DNA of 46,173 nt from Allosphingosinicella sp. (GTDB lineage Bacteria > Pseudomonadota > Alphaproteobacteria > Sphingomonadales > Sphingomonadaceae), in contig JAUJOJ010000003.1 in the NCBI GenBank assembly GCA_030447665.1, positions 1-46,173 of the forward strand, given 5' to 3'. Below the pieces are notes generated by a model. It was not told the DNA's origin, made no database searches, and worked only from the letters and a program-made list of their open reading frames with translations. Of the stretch, positions 17,561 to 26,441 are shown in pieces. The translations under genes were made by a program, and so were the position numbers. How positions within the stretch are numbered: position 1 is the first letter of the stretch; each line of letters begins with the position of its first letter.

Positions 17561-18967
17561 ATGAAAAAAGATCTCGTGCTCAGAGTAGCGGCCTCGACCC
17601 TGGTCATCGGCGTCACCATGGTGAGCTGCAAACCGGCGGCGGTTCGTCCGTCCTCCGCTTCGGCCGTGGCGCCGAAGAGCGACGAGGGCGCGGCCAGGCT
17701 TTACGCGCAGGTCCAGACCCAGGTGCAGCAGGGAGATCTCGCCGAGGCTTTGACGCTCGCCGAGCGCATGGTCGAGCTTGCGCCGCGGGATTCCGGTTAT
17801 CGCATGCTGCTCGCCGACCTGTACCTCAAGAATGGCCGCTTCGTTTCGGCCGAAGCCGCCTATGGCGATGTGCTGGTCCTCGATCCGGCAAACAGCCGCG
17901 CGGGCCTCACGCGCGCGCTCACCTTGATCGGTCAGGGCAAGAATGGCGAAGCCATGATCGAGCTCGATCGGCTCAGCGCGACCGCGGCGCCGGCCGATGT
18001 CGGGCTTGCTTTCGCGCTTGCGGGTCAGCCGCAGCGGGCCATCGAGATGCTCGAGCCTGCCGCTCGTGCGCCGGACGCCAACGGCCGGATCCGTCAGAAT
18101 CTCGCACTCGCTTATGCGCTGTCGGGCGATTGGCAGAAGGCCAGGATCGTTGCCGCGCAGGATCTTTCGCCGGCCGAGCTTGGCAGGCGCCTCCAGCATT
18201 GGGCCTCGCTCGCCAATCCGGCTGCTCCCTCCACCCAGGTGGCGGCGGTGCTTGGTGTGAGCCCGATCGAAGATGCCGGCCAGCCGACGCGTTTGGCGCT
18301 CGCGCCCGCCGCTTCGCAGCAGGCCTATGCCGAGGTGGAGGTCACGGCCCCGGTTGAGGACGCCCCCGTTCAGATGGCGGCCGCGGCGCCGGTCGCGGTC
18401 GGCGGTCCTGTTGAAACCGTCTCGGAGGTCAAGACCGAGGCCTATGCCTATCAGCCGCCGGAGCATTCGGATGCATTCTCCGCACCGGTCGAAAGCGTCT
18501 CCGCCGACATGCCAGTTGCGGCCGCCCCCGCCGAACCCGCTCGTTTTGCCGCCGCGGTCAACTCGCTGGTCGAGTCGCCGGTGCAGGCTGAACGGCCGGT
18601 CGCGCCGGTCGCGAAGGCACCTTTGCTCGCCTTCACGCCGGTGAAGGCGGTCGCCAAGCCGCCCGTGAAGGGCACCGGCCGCTATGTCGTGCAGATCGGC
18701 GCCTACCGTAACGGGCGCCAGGTCGAGCAGGCCTGGGCCCGCGCCCATCGCCATTATGGTTTCGCCGACAATCAGCCGCTGAGCACGACCGTCAGCATCC
18801 CCGGCAAGGGCATTTTCCACCGTCTCGCGGTGGCGGGCTTCGAGACGCCGATTGACGCCGCTCGGCTTTGCCAGCTGATCCGCGGCAAGGGCGGAGCCTG
18901 CTTCGTCCGTGCAACGGCAGGCGACGCTCCGGTCCGCTGGGCTTCGCGCTACACCGGCCGCGCCTGA
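17561..18967 (+). CDS. TPR lipoprotein with C-terminal SPOR domain
   Basis: 468 aa from the ATG at 17561, preceded by a GGCGGAG ribosome site. The hydrophobic N-terminus ends VTMVSC, a plausible though weak lipobox (Cys25). TPR-like repeats follow (ARLYAQVQTQVQQGDLAEAL, YRMLLADLYLKNGRFVSAEA, about residues 45-200), then a long Ala/Val/Pro linker. A C-terminal SPOR domain (TGRYVVQIGAYRNGRQVEQA ... HRLAVAGFETPIDAARLCQL) would bind septal peptidoglycan. It is third in the ParA operon and ends at a strong terminator, suggesting an envelope-linked positioning module (inference). Confidence 0.88.
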   Translation: MKKDLVLRVAASTLVIGVTMVSCKPAAVRPSSASAVAPKSDEGAARLYAQVQTQVQQGDLAEALTLAERMVELAPRDSGYRMLLADLYLKNGRFVSAEAAYGDVLVLDPANSRAGLTRALTLIGQGKNGEAMIELDRLSATAAPADVGLAFALAGQPQRAIEMLEPAARAPDANGRIRQNLALAYALSGDWQKARIVAAQDLSPAELGRRLQHWASLANPAAPSTQVAAVLGVSPIEDAGQPTRLALAPAASQQAYAEVEVTAPVEDAPVQMAAAAPVAVGGPVETVSEVKTEAYAYQPPEHSDAFSAPVESVSADMPVAAAPAEPARFAAAVNSLVESPVQAERPVAPVAKAPLLAFTPVKAVAKPPVKGTGRYVVQIGAYRNGRQVEQAWARAHRHYGFADNQPLSTTVSIPGKGIFHRLAVAGFETPIDAARLCQLIRGKGGACFVRATAGDAPVRWASRYTGRA

Positions 18968-18988
18968 AGCCGAACACATCTTCCGACG

Positions 18989-19018
18989 GGGCGGCCGGGC
19001 GACTGGCCGCCCTTTTTT
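18989..19018 (+). terminator. Rho-independent terminator of the ParA/RHH/SPOR operon
   Basis: Perfect stem gggcggcc (18989-18996) / ggccgccc (19005-19012) with an 8-nt loop, followed by six T (19013-19018). The T-run overlaps the stop codon of the convergent pyrB. Confidence 0.93.
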
Positions 19019-19943
19019 ATGCGCCGCGCCGCGCCCGGGTGAGGATGTCGAGCACGGCCATGCGCACCGCGACTCCCATCTCGACCTGCCCCAGGATCGC
19101 CGAGCGCTCCGGATCGTCCGCAAGCTCGCCATCGATCTCGACGCCGCGATTCATCGGCCCGGGATGCATGACGATAGCATCCGGCGCGGCGAGCTTCAGC
19201 CGCTCGCGCGTGAGGCCGTAGAGGCTGTGAAAACCGCCAAGCTCGCTTGACAGCGCCGCCTCCATCCGCTCGCGCTGGATGCGCAGCATCATGACGACGT
19301 CCGCGCCGCTTATTCCCTCCTCCATGCTGGTGAAGGACGGAATATCGGCAAGGTCCGCACGTCCGAGCAGGGCTTCGGGGCCCACCGCCCGCACGTCCGC
19401 GCCAAGGAGCATGAGGCAGCGAAGGTTCGATCCCGCCACCCGGCTGTGCCGGATGTCGCCGCAGATTGCGATCTTCAGCCCCTCGATGCGGCCCTTGCGC
19501 CGGCGAATGGTGAGCGCGTCGAGCAGGGCCTGGGTCGGGTGCTCGTTCTGCCCGTCGCCCGCATTGACGACCGGACAGTCCATCACCGCCGCCACGTCGC
19601 CCGCCGCGCCGTTCGCCTCGTGGCGGATCACCATGATGTCCGGACGCATGGCGTTGAGGGTCAACGCCGTGTCGATGAGGCTCTCGCCTTTCTTCACGCT
19701 CGATGCGGCGACGTGGAAATTGGAGACCTGGGCGCCGAGCCGCTTGCCTGCAATCTCGAACGAGAAGAGCGTCCGCGTCGAATTTTCGAAAAAGGCGTTG
19801 ATTTGAGTGAGGCCGGCGAGCCGCTGGTCCTGCTTCCGGGCTCCGCGATTGAACGCGATCCACTGCTCGGCTTCGTCGAGGATGAAGAGGATGTCGGAGG
19901 CCGAAAGACCGTGGATGCCGAGCAGGTGGCGGGGCAGGGGCAT
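19017..19943 (-). CDS. pyrB: Aspartate carbamoyltransferase catalytic chain
   Basis: Condenses carbamoyl phosphate and aspartate in pyrimidine synthesis. 308 aa with the carbamoyl-phosphate motif [32 protein letters not shown], and [10 protein letters not shown]. Normal catalytic-chain length; no regulatory chain gene is nearby. The stop overlaps the T-run of the convergent terminator. pyrC is not visible downstream, so the usual pyrB-pyrC pairing does not apply here. Confidence 0.97.
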   Translation of the reverse strand: MPLPRHLLGIHGLSASDILFILDEAEQWIAFNRGARKQDQRLAGLTQINAFFENSTRTLFSFEIAGKRLGAQVSNFHVAASSVKKGESLIDTALTLNAMRPDIMVIRHEANGAAGDVAAVMDCPVVNAGDGQNEHPTQALLDALTIRRRKGRIEGLKIAICGDIRHSRVAGSNLRCLMLLGADVRAVGPEALLGRADLADIPSFTSMEEGISGADVVMMLRIQRERMEAALSSELGGFHSLYGLTRERLKLAAPDAIVMHPGPMNRGVEIDGELADDPERSAILGQVEMGVAVRMAVLDILTRARRGA

Positions 19944-20007
19944 GGCGCCCGCTTAACCGCGCCTCCACGGGCTCACAAGGTCGGAGGTGTGACCATATGA
20001 AAGAGGT

Positions 20008-20100
20008 CTAGAACCAGCCGAACTGGAACAACGTGGCTCCCGCAAGGAAACCGCCGAAAACCAGCAGCAGGGGTGAGGGATCGCGACGCAGGCTCCACAT
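20008..20100 (-). CDS. 30-residue putative single-helix membrane peptide
   Basis: An ATG at 20100 with an AGAGGAG ribosome site about eight bases upstream encodes a basic start (MWSLRRDPSP), one hydrophobic helix (LLLVFGGFLAGATLF) and QFGWF before TAG. The ribosome site, positive-inside N-terminus and clean helix make this a credible small protein in the gap between pyrB and ruvX. No family recognised. Confidence 0.5.
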   Translation of the reverse strand: MWSLRRDPSPLLLVFGGFLAGATLFQFGWF

Positions 20101-20203
20101 TTCGAAGGCTCCTCTGGACCAAGCCCAAGGTAGCGACGACCGGCGGTTGCGGAAGGCCGGTTTCGTGAACTCGGGTGTTGCTGCATCGGCAACACCCAGG
20201 CGG

Positions 20204-20665
20204 TCACCCCATGGTCAGCGCGTCGATCGCGCCCTGTAGGATGTAGGCGGCGGCCATCTTGTCGACGAGTTCCGCGCGCCGCGCGCGGCTGGCGTCCGCG
20301 TGGAGAAGGGTGCGGGTTACCGCCTGTGTCGACCAGCGCTCGTCCCAGAGGAGGATCGGCAGGCCGAGCGGCTCCAGGTTGCGGGCGAAGGCGCGGGTCG
20401 ACTGGGTGCGCGGGCTCTCGCTGCCGTCGAGGTTCAGGGGGAGCCCGACGACGAGGCCGGCGACCCGCTGCGCCGCAACCGTCACTTTCAGCCGCTCGAG
20501 GTCGGCGGAAAATTTCGAGCGCTTGATGAGCTCGGCCGGGGTGGCGATGGTCCAGCCGGCGTCGCACAGCGCCGCTCCGATCGTCTTGGTGCCGACGTCC
20601 AGCCCCATGAGCCGTCCCCCCATCGGCAGCGCATCGCGAAACTGGGCTGCGCTGGCCGTGATCAT
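20204..20665 (-). CDS. ruvX: Holliday junction resolvase-like / pre-16S rRNA nuclease RuvX (YqgF)
   Basis: 153 aa with the RNase H-like core: [13 protein letters not shown] (catalytic Asp), [17 protein letters not shown], and the C-terminal [15 protein letters not shown] with acidic residues, then [14 protein letters not shown]. YqgF proteins process the 5' end of 16S rRNA and have been proposed as resolvases. The start is [11 protein letters not shown] at 20665. It overlaps the hydrolase stop by four bases (ATGA). The frame is open far upstream but only as a shadow of the next gene. Confidence 0.94.
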   Translation of the reverse strand: MITASAAQFRDALPMGGRLMGLDVGTKTIGAALCDAGWTIATPAELIKRSKFSADLERLKVTVAAQRVAGLVVGLPLNLDGSESPRTQSTRAFARNLEPLGLPILLWDERWSTQAVTRTLLHADASRARRAELVDKMAAAYILQGAIDALTMG

Positions 20666-21780
20666 CGCCCGAGATGCGCTTTCAGCCGGGCCGCGGCATC
20701 GGCGCGGATGTTCGCCCAGAACAAGGCATAGTCGAACACATGATAATTGTTGCCGGGCAGGACATAGGGCGGAAGCTCCGGGAGCTGGGCTTCGTCTCCG
20801 ATCAGAAGGAAGCCGTTGACTCCGCAGCGCGCGGCAACCGCGCCGGCGATCATCTCCGCGTCGGTAAGGCCCGGATTGGGGAGGAGCGTTCCCAAATTGG
20901 CCTTCGCATCCGCAGCACCCCCGCGACCGCCGGTGATCGGATTGACGCACAGCATCGGGGAGCCGGCGCGTTTCTCGCCGTTCGGAGCGACCGATGCGTC
21001 GTAGACGTCGGTGATCATCTTGGGGTCGGCGGGTTCGCCGAAGCTCTGCCAGGAGAGGATGCAGCCCGATCGTCCGGCTTGCTCGCACGCCGGCAGCCCG
21101 AGCAGGGGAAGGTCGGTGGTGGTCGAAATCGGCCAGCCGACCAGATAGGCCGCGACAATGCGTCGGGCGACGGGCCGGGCAGCGATCCGCTCGCGAAGCA
21201 GCCGCGTCAGGTGAAGGCTGCCCTGGCTATGGGCGGCGACGATGATCGGGCGGTCCGCATTCACCTGATCGAGGAATGCCTCGAAGGCGGCGAGCACGTC
21301 GCGATAGGCGAAGGCGAGCGCCTTTTCCGCGTCCGCCTTGGTAGTGAGAAAGGCTGGTGCCGGACGAACAGCCGCGCGCGCCTGCATGATCGGTATTTTC
21401 GGCGCGAGGAACGAGGTTGGATGGATGAAGATCTCGCCAACCCCGTTGAACGCGTGGAAGCCGAGGCATAATCTCGCCTGGTGCCGGACGAACAGCCGCG
21501 CGCGCTGCTGCGACGCCTCGATGATCGAGCGGCAAGCATTCCAGGAAACGGCGTGCGACCGGTCGAGGAACGAGGTCGGCGATGGATGAAGGATGCAAGA
21601 GCGATTGTCCGGGCGAGGCGATGGCGCAGTTTGCCGCATCTCGGACAGGATCGTCGAGCCCTTCGGCAGCCAGTGTTGCGCCGGATTGGGCGCGGCGCTC
21701 GAACGTCGGGAAGGGCCATCCACGTGGACCCGCCGATGAGCGTAGCGTCGTTCATCGCCGTCGGCGGGATTGGCTTCGCC
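20662..21780 (-). pseudogene. DUF3089-type alpha/beta hydrolase, N-terminal half scrambled
   Basis: The C-terminal 200 residues are intact and typical of DUF3089 lipase-like hydrolases: KADAEKALAFAYRDVLAAFE, the nucleophile elbow [18 protein letters not shown], and a closing [20 protein letters not shown]. Upstream the protein is broken. The HPTSFL strand occurs twice, once in frame (FIHPTSFLAP) and once with a 2-bp insertion followed by the expected WNA and RARLFVRHQ segments. Still further upstream, traces of the N-terminus (WMALPDV, NPAQHWLP) lie in different frames. The stop overlaps the ruvX start. Either a decayed gene or a local assembly error. Confidence 0.75.
21357..21595. repeat. 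Imperfect tandem duplication inside the DUF3089 gene
   Basis: Two shared tracts recur about 125-150 bp apart. The tgccggacgaacagccgcg tract appears near 21358 and 21482. A gaggaacgaggt(t/c)gg tract followed by atggatgaa appears near 21408 and 21558. Each duplicated piece encodes the same family segments (RARLFVRHQ and HPTSFL), in different frames, so one copy is redundant. Confidence 0.7.
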
Positions 21781-22089
21781 TTCACGCTCGAACGCCTCCG
21801 CTGGTCGGCACCTTGTTCGCGCTCGGCTCAGCGTCGCCTTGGTTTCTCGAACGGAAGCCCCAGCGGGCGAGGGCGGGCGATGAATGGCGGATCTTCTCGT
21901 CCCTGCTTGCCGTCGCCTTCGCGCACGCTCTTCCACAGGAAGGCGCTGGGCGCCTTCCATTCTGAGGATCATGCTCATGCCTGGACCAACATCGTGCTGT
22001 GGTTCCGGCCGGCCGGACGGCGCGCGCTGGAACGTCTCGCCAGCTCCGGCCCGACAGCGATCGCGCAGGCGCGAAGGCATTGGCGCTGA
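21736..22089 (+). pseudogene. Unidentified membrane-protein remnant
   Basis: Plus-strand frames between the broken hydrolase and the gatC remnants join, across at least two frameshifts, into a plausible membrane protein: MSVASFIAVGGIGFAFTLER, then VGTLFALGSA, FSSLLAVAFAHAL, and a soluble end TNIVLWFRPAGRRALERLAS before a stop at 22087-22089. Hydrophobic segments and a Trp/Arg-rich tail are visible. I do not recognise the family. Part of this stretch also encodes the hydrolase N-terminus on the other strand, so the real gene limits are unclear. Confidence 0.35.
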
Positions 22090-22201
22090 AAGACCGCTGG
22101 GCGGCTCGCGAGGAGACGAGGGTGGGCAGGATGCCCGTGAGCTTGCGCACGAGGCTGGTGGCCGCGATGTCGGTGCCCTGGCGGCAGAGAAACAGCAGAC
22201 C

Positions 22202-22380
22202 TGTCCGTCGACACCGCCACCGTGCCGCCACTCGCGCGGCAGCAGACCGCGGTTTTGGGCGAGCTTTTCTGCCGAGGCGTGGAGGCGCGTGGCCGTCGGC
22301 CCGCCGTTGAACAACAGGCGGCGGCCGCGCGGCTGCTGGTGGATGAAACGGGAATTGCAGGAGGTGGACGTGACCGGCGC
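22202..22380 (+). pseudogene. Degenerate extra copy of gatC
   Basis: tgtccgtcgacaccgccac at 22202 repeats the gatC start found at 22526, and ttgcaggaggtggacgt followed by accggcg near 22355 repeats the gatC segment at 22629 (LQEVDVTG). The sequence between them shares only scattered gatC words such as gttgaacaaca. No start codon or continuous frame. It lies about 300 bp upstream of the better copy. Confidence 0.65.
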
Positions 22381-22524
22381 TCCATCGAGCCGATGAACAG
22401 GGCGGTCATTCCGAATGTGCAGAGGCAGCAGGTCTGCGCGACGACGTCGTGCCTTTCGATAGCGCGATGAAGCCGCGGGATCAGGCGGCCCTCGGGTCCT
22501 TGAAGACTGCATTTCAGAGAAACC

Positions 22525-22784
22525 ATGTCCGTCGACACCGCCACCGTGCGCCACATCGCCGCCCGCATCGCCAAGAGCGATGCCGAGGTGATGGCGCATT
22601 GAACAACATCCTGGGCTGGGTGGAGCAATTGCAGGAGGTGGACGTCACCGGCGTCGATCCGCGACCGCTCGAACACGCTGCGGATGCGGCGATTTCTCCG
22701 CGGCATCCGCGATCAGGTGCTCGCCAATGCCCCCGTCGCCGAGCACGGCTTCTTCGCCGTTCCGCCGTCGAATGGCGCAGTTGA
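22525..22784 (+). pseudogene. gatC: gatC, Asp/Glu-tRNA amidotransferase subunit C, frameshifted
   Basis: GatC stabilises GatA in the GatCAB amidotransferase that converts Glu-tRNA(Gln) and Asp-tRNA(Asn). The frame opens correctly (MSVDTATVRHIAARIAKSDAEV) but hits a stop after about 25 residues because of a deletion. The rest is found in other frames: NNILGWVEQLQEVDVTGVDP, then AEHGFFAVPPSNGAV with a stop at 22782-22784 that overlaps the gatA start. Residues between breaks look normal, which points to indels rather than long decay. Confidence 0.82.
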
Positions 22785-24238
22785 CCGATCTCGGCGTCGC
22801 GGCGATCCGCTCAGCGGCTTCCGTGAAGTGGCCGACGCCGTCCCGAGCATGCCTTCGTGATCGACGCCCGAGCATGCGCTTGAAACGCCCGAGCATGCGC
22901 TGCGGCTGCCGACGCCGCCGATCAGGCCCGCGCCTCCGGCGCGTTGAAGCCGCTGTCCGGCGTGCCGCTCGGCATCAAGGACCTGTTCGCCACCAAAGGG
23001 TATCAGACCACCGCCGGCAGCCATATGCTCGGCGGCTTCGAGCCGGTCTATGAATCCACCGTCAGCGGCAATCTTTTCCGCGCCGGGGCCGGCATGCTCG
23101 GCAAGCTCAACATGGACGAGTTTGCGATGGGCTCGTCCAACGAGAACAGCTATTACGGCAACGTCGTCTCACCGTGGCGGAGGAACGACCGCGGCAACGC
23201 GCCGCTCACTCCCGGCGGCTCGTCCGGCGGCTCGGCGGCAGCAGTGGCTGCGCGCGCATCGCGCCCGGCGTCACCGGAACCGACACCGGCGGCTCGATCC
23301 GCCAGCCCGCCGCCTTCACCGGCATCGCCGGCATCAAGCCGACCTATGGCCGCTGCTCGCGTTACGGCATGGTGGCCTTTGCCTCCTCGCTCGACCAGGC
23401 CGGGCCGATGGCGCAGGACGTCCGCGACTGCGCGATCATGCTGGAAGCCATGGCCGGCTTCGATCCCCGGGATCTGACCTCGCTCGATCTTCCCGTGCCG
23501 CAGTGGGAGGCGAACCTCTCGGCCGACATACGCGGCAAGCGCATCGGCATTCCGAAGGAATACCGGATCGAGGGCGTTCCCGCGGAGATCGACCGCGCAT
23601 GGGATCAAGGAATCGCCTGGCTGCGCGACGCCGGGGCCGAGATCGTCGAGGTCTCGCTCCCGCATGCGCTACGCGCTTCCCACTTATTATATCATCGCGC
23701 CCGCCGAGGCCTCGTCCAACCTCGCGCGTTATGACGGCGTCAAATACGGCCTTCGCGAGCAGCCCGCTACGGCGGGTGGAGCAGGGGCGGCCTTGCCGAC
23801 ATGTACGACGCGACCCGCGCCGCCGGCTTCGGTGCCGAGGTGAAGCGCCGCATCATGATCGGCACCTATGTGCTCTCGGCCGGCTTCTACGACGCCTATT
23901 TCAACCAGGCGCAGAAGGTGAGGGCGCTGATCGCCCGCGACTTCCTGAACGTGTGGAGCGAATGCGACCTGCTGCTGACGCCCACCGCCCCTCGGCGGCG
24001 TTCGGCCTGGGCGAGAAGAGCGACGATCCGATCGCGATGTATCTGAACGATGTCTTCGCCGTGCCCGCGAGCCTTGCCGGCCTCCCGGCCATGTCCGTAC
24101 CCGCGGGTCTCAACGAGCAGGGCCTTCCGCTCGGCCTTCAGATCGTCGGCAAGCCGCTGGACGAACAGGGCGTCCTCAACGCCGGTCTCGCGCGCTCCAA
24201 CAGCGCGCCTCACCGCGCGACCGGAGGCATGGTGGTGA
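22781..24238 (+). pseudogene. gatA: gatA, Glu-tRNA(Gln) amidotransferase subunit A, multiply frameshifted
   Basis: Amidase subunit of GatCAB. Recognisable in pieces: TDLGVAAIR after a TTG where ATG is expected (22781), [54 protein letters not shown] with the amidase Ser-rich motif, [20 protein letters not shown] in another frame, and [20 protein letters not shown]. The true end PEAWW* is at 24236-24238. There are at least six frame changes. Around 22840-22905 the N-terminus is shortened and cccgagcatgc-like words are repeated three times. The catalytic Ser-cisSer-Lys segments survive as sequence but not in one frame. Confidence 0.85.
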
Positions 24239-24794
24239 ACCCTCGACAGTATTACTAAGAGTGGGTATTACTTTTGGGATGAAGCAGAGCAACCGACGGT
24301 GAAGGTCAAGGACCATTCCAAAGAAGAGCGCGCCTCAAACCCGGCGAGCCGGTTGAATTCGACTGGAACGATCAGGCGAAGCAGTGATCCGGGCCGGCCG
24401 GCGCCCGATGCCGATCTTGGGATGCGACTTGCACGGATCCGTGCGGAGATCGAAGCGGTCGCGGGGCGCTTATCGATGAAATCATGAAAGAATTGAGCCA
24501 TGGCGACACGAACGTTATCATCGGCGAACGCGATTCGCGCTGGTTCGAGGTCGTTGGTCTGGCCACGCCGTTGTCACCGAGGTCCACTGGTCACGCACCT
24601 CGGCGGTCGGCGCGATGGTCGCCGAACTGCGCATAGAATATGTCTCGAAGCCACAGGCGCATATGTTATCGCCGTCAGGCGCCTCTTAGCGGACCGATAG
24701 CTGGGCAGGCTTCGGCCTTGTCGGCGACCGCCGACCCACGCCGGTTTCGAATTTCCCCGAACTCGAAGTGATTACGCCGGAAGGAACCCCTGAC
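24239..24794 (+). other. Gap between gatA and gatB with unidentified fragments
   Basis: 556 bp where gatA and gatB would often be nearly adjacent. A short frame at 24299-24487 ends MRLARIRAEIEAVAGRLSMK. From about 24484 a frame reads MKELSHGDTNVIIGERDSRW and continues, after a +1 shift near 24560, as VTEVHWSRTSAVGAMVAELR before a stop near 24706. This could be a small hypothetical gene broken by one indel. No family recognised. Confidence 0.3.
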
Positions 24795-26231
24795 GCTCTA
24801 TCCGATTATCGCGGCCACGGGCGAGTGGATGTCCACGCGGGTCATCGAAAGCGAAGCTCCCGTGCTCACCGAAGCCGAACAGCCAGGTGAGCCTCGTCGA
24901 CGCGGCGATGCCGGGCACCGGTGCTCAACAAGGAATGCGTGGCCGTGCGCACCGGCGTGGCGCTCGAAGCAAGGATCAATTCCTGGTCGCGGTTCGACCG
25001 GAAGAACTATTTCTATGCCGATCTTCCGCAAGGATACCAGATCAGCCAGCTTTACCACCCGATCGTCGGCGAGGGGCAGATCGAGATCCTGCTCGACGAG
25101 AAGGATGAGGCGTCGGCCAAGACGGTGGGCATCGAACGCATCCATATCGAGCAGGACGCCGGCAAGCTGATGCACGATCAGCATCCGAGCTTCTCCTATG
25201 TCGATCTCAACCGCTCGGGCGTCGCTCTGATGGAGATCGTTTCCAAGCCCGACATGCGCAGCCCGAAGAAGCGGGCGCTTACGTTCGGAAGCTCAGATCG
25301 ATTCTCCGCTATGTCGGCTCCTGCGACGGCAACATGGAGCAGGGCTCGATGCGCGCCGACGTCAATGTCAGCGTGCGGAGGCCCGGGCAGCCTTTCGGCA
25401 CTCGCACTGAGACCAAGAACGTCAACTCGGTGCGCTTCATCATGGCCGCGATCGAATATGAGGCGAACCGCCAGGTCGATCTCCTCGAAAGCGGCGGCGC
25501 CATCGTGCAGGAGACCCGGCTGTTCGACCCGGACAAGGGCGAGACGCGCTCGCTCCGGTCCAAGGAAGACGCGCACGATTATCGCTACTTTCCCGATCCG
25601 GACCTCCTGCCGCTGGAGCTGGACGACCGCTTCCTCGAGGATTGCCGCGCGCCTTCCGGAGCTTCCCGACGCCAAGCGCGCCGCTACGAGAACGAACTCG
25701 GCCTCCCCGGCGTATAATGCCGCCGTCCTCACCGCCGAGGTCGAGACCGCACGCTGGTTCGAAGCGCTGCTCGCCGTGCTCCCGCGCCCGGACCTTGCCC
25801 GCCAGGCCTCGAATTGGGTGATCGGCGACCTGTTCGGGGCGCTCAATCGTCTTGGACGGAGCATCGAGGAAAGCCCGGTGACCCCTGCGCAAGGGTCGGA
25901 GCTTCTCGGGCTCGTTGCCGACGGCACCGTCTCCGGCAGCCTTGCCAAGCAGGTGTTCGAGATCATGCTCGAAACGGGCGAGGACCCATCGCGGATCGTC
26001 GAGGAGCGCGGCCTCAAGCAGACCAGCGACACCGGCGCGATCGAAGCCGTGATCGCCGACATACTCGCGGCCAATCAGGACAAGGTGGCCGAATTTCGCG
26101 GCGGCAAGGACAAATTGTTCGGCTTCTTCGTCGGCCAGACGATGAAGGCGATGCAGGGCAAGGGCAATCCGGCCGTGGTGAACGATCTGCTGAAAAAGCC
26201 CTCTCCTGAGAGGCCACAAGTGGGCAACTGA
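24795..26231 (+). pseudogene. gatB: gatB, Asp/Glu-tRNA amidotransferase subunit B, frameshifted with internal deletions
   Basis: tRNA-binding kinase subunit of GatCAB. The start region (SDYR..GEW) and VHA.VIESEA are visible, with pieces of tens of bases missing before SLVDAAMPG. Then a good frame runs from 24921 ([56 protein letters not shown]). A missing G near 25265 (ccc-gaag where cccggaag is expected) shifts the frame until about 25655, where a second indel restores it. The end VNDLLKK then diverges from the usual LLRKALG-type terminus, which is found instead at 31986-32002. Confidence 0.85.
26119..26193 (+). repeat. 75-bp exact direct repeat, copy 1 (gatB 3' end)
   Basis: Identical base for base to 31911-31985 and encodes GFFVGQTMKAMQGKGNPAVV plus NDLL. 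Similarity stops abruptly on both sides. The two copies enclose the antiporter-to-cstA segment and part of a lipoprotein gene. Confidence 0.93.
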
Positions 26232-26441
26232 AAGCTTTAGCGGCACAGGCGCCGCTGACCGCGGCTGGCGGCGGCGGCGGGCGCGGCTCCTGATCCGGCT
26301 TGCTGGCCAAGCAGGCGTTGTCCATCGGACCCCCAGCAGCATCGAGCAGAAATGGGGGAGGAGTGGGGGAACCGTCTTCCGGCGTGGCCGGTTCACCGTT
26401 CGCCTGGAACAGCCCGGGGGTTGCCGCTTCAGGGACCAGTG

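Noticed and set aside
16093..19132. Two long minus-strand frames opposite the ParA operon
   Set aside because: Same effect: they mirror parA, the RHH gene and the TPR/SPOR gene, have no recognisable domain, and lack ribosome sites.
22202..26231. Diversity-generating retroelement or other programmed mutagenesis as the cause of the scrambled block
   Set aside because: Changes are indels and small duplications, not adenine-directed substitutions. No reverse transcriptase or template repeat pair is visible.
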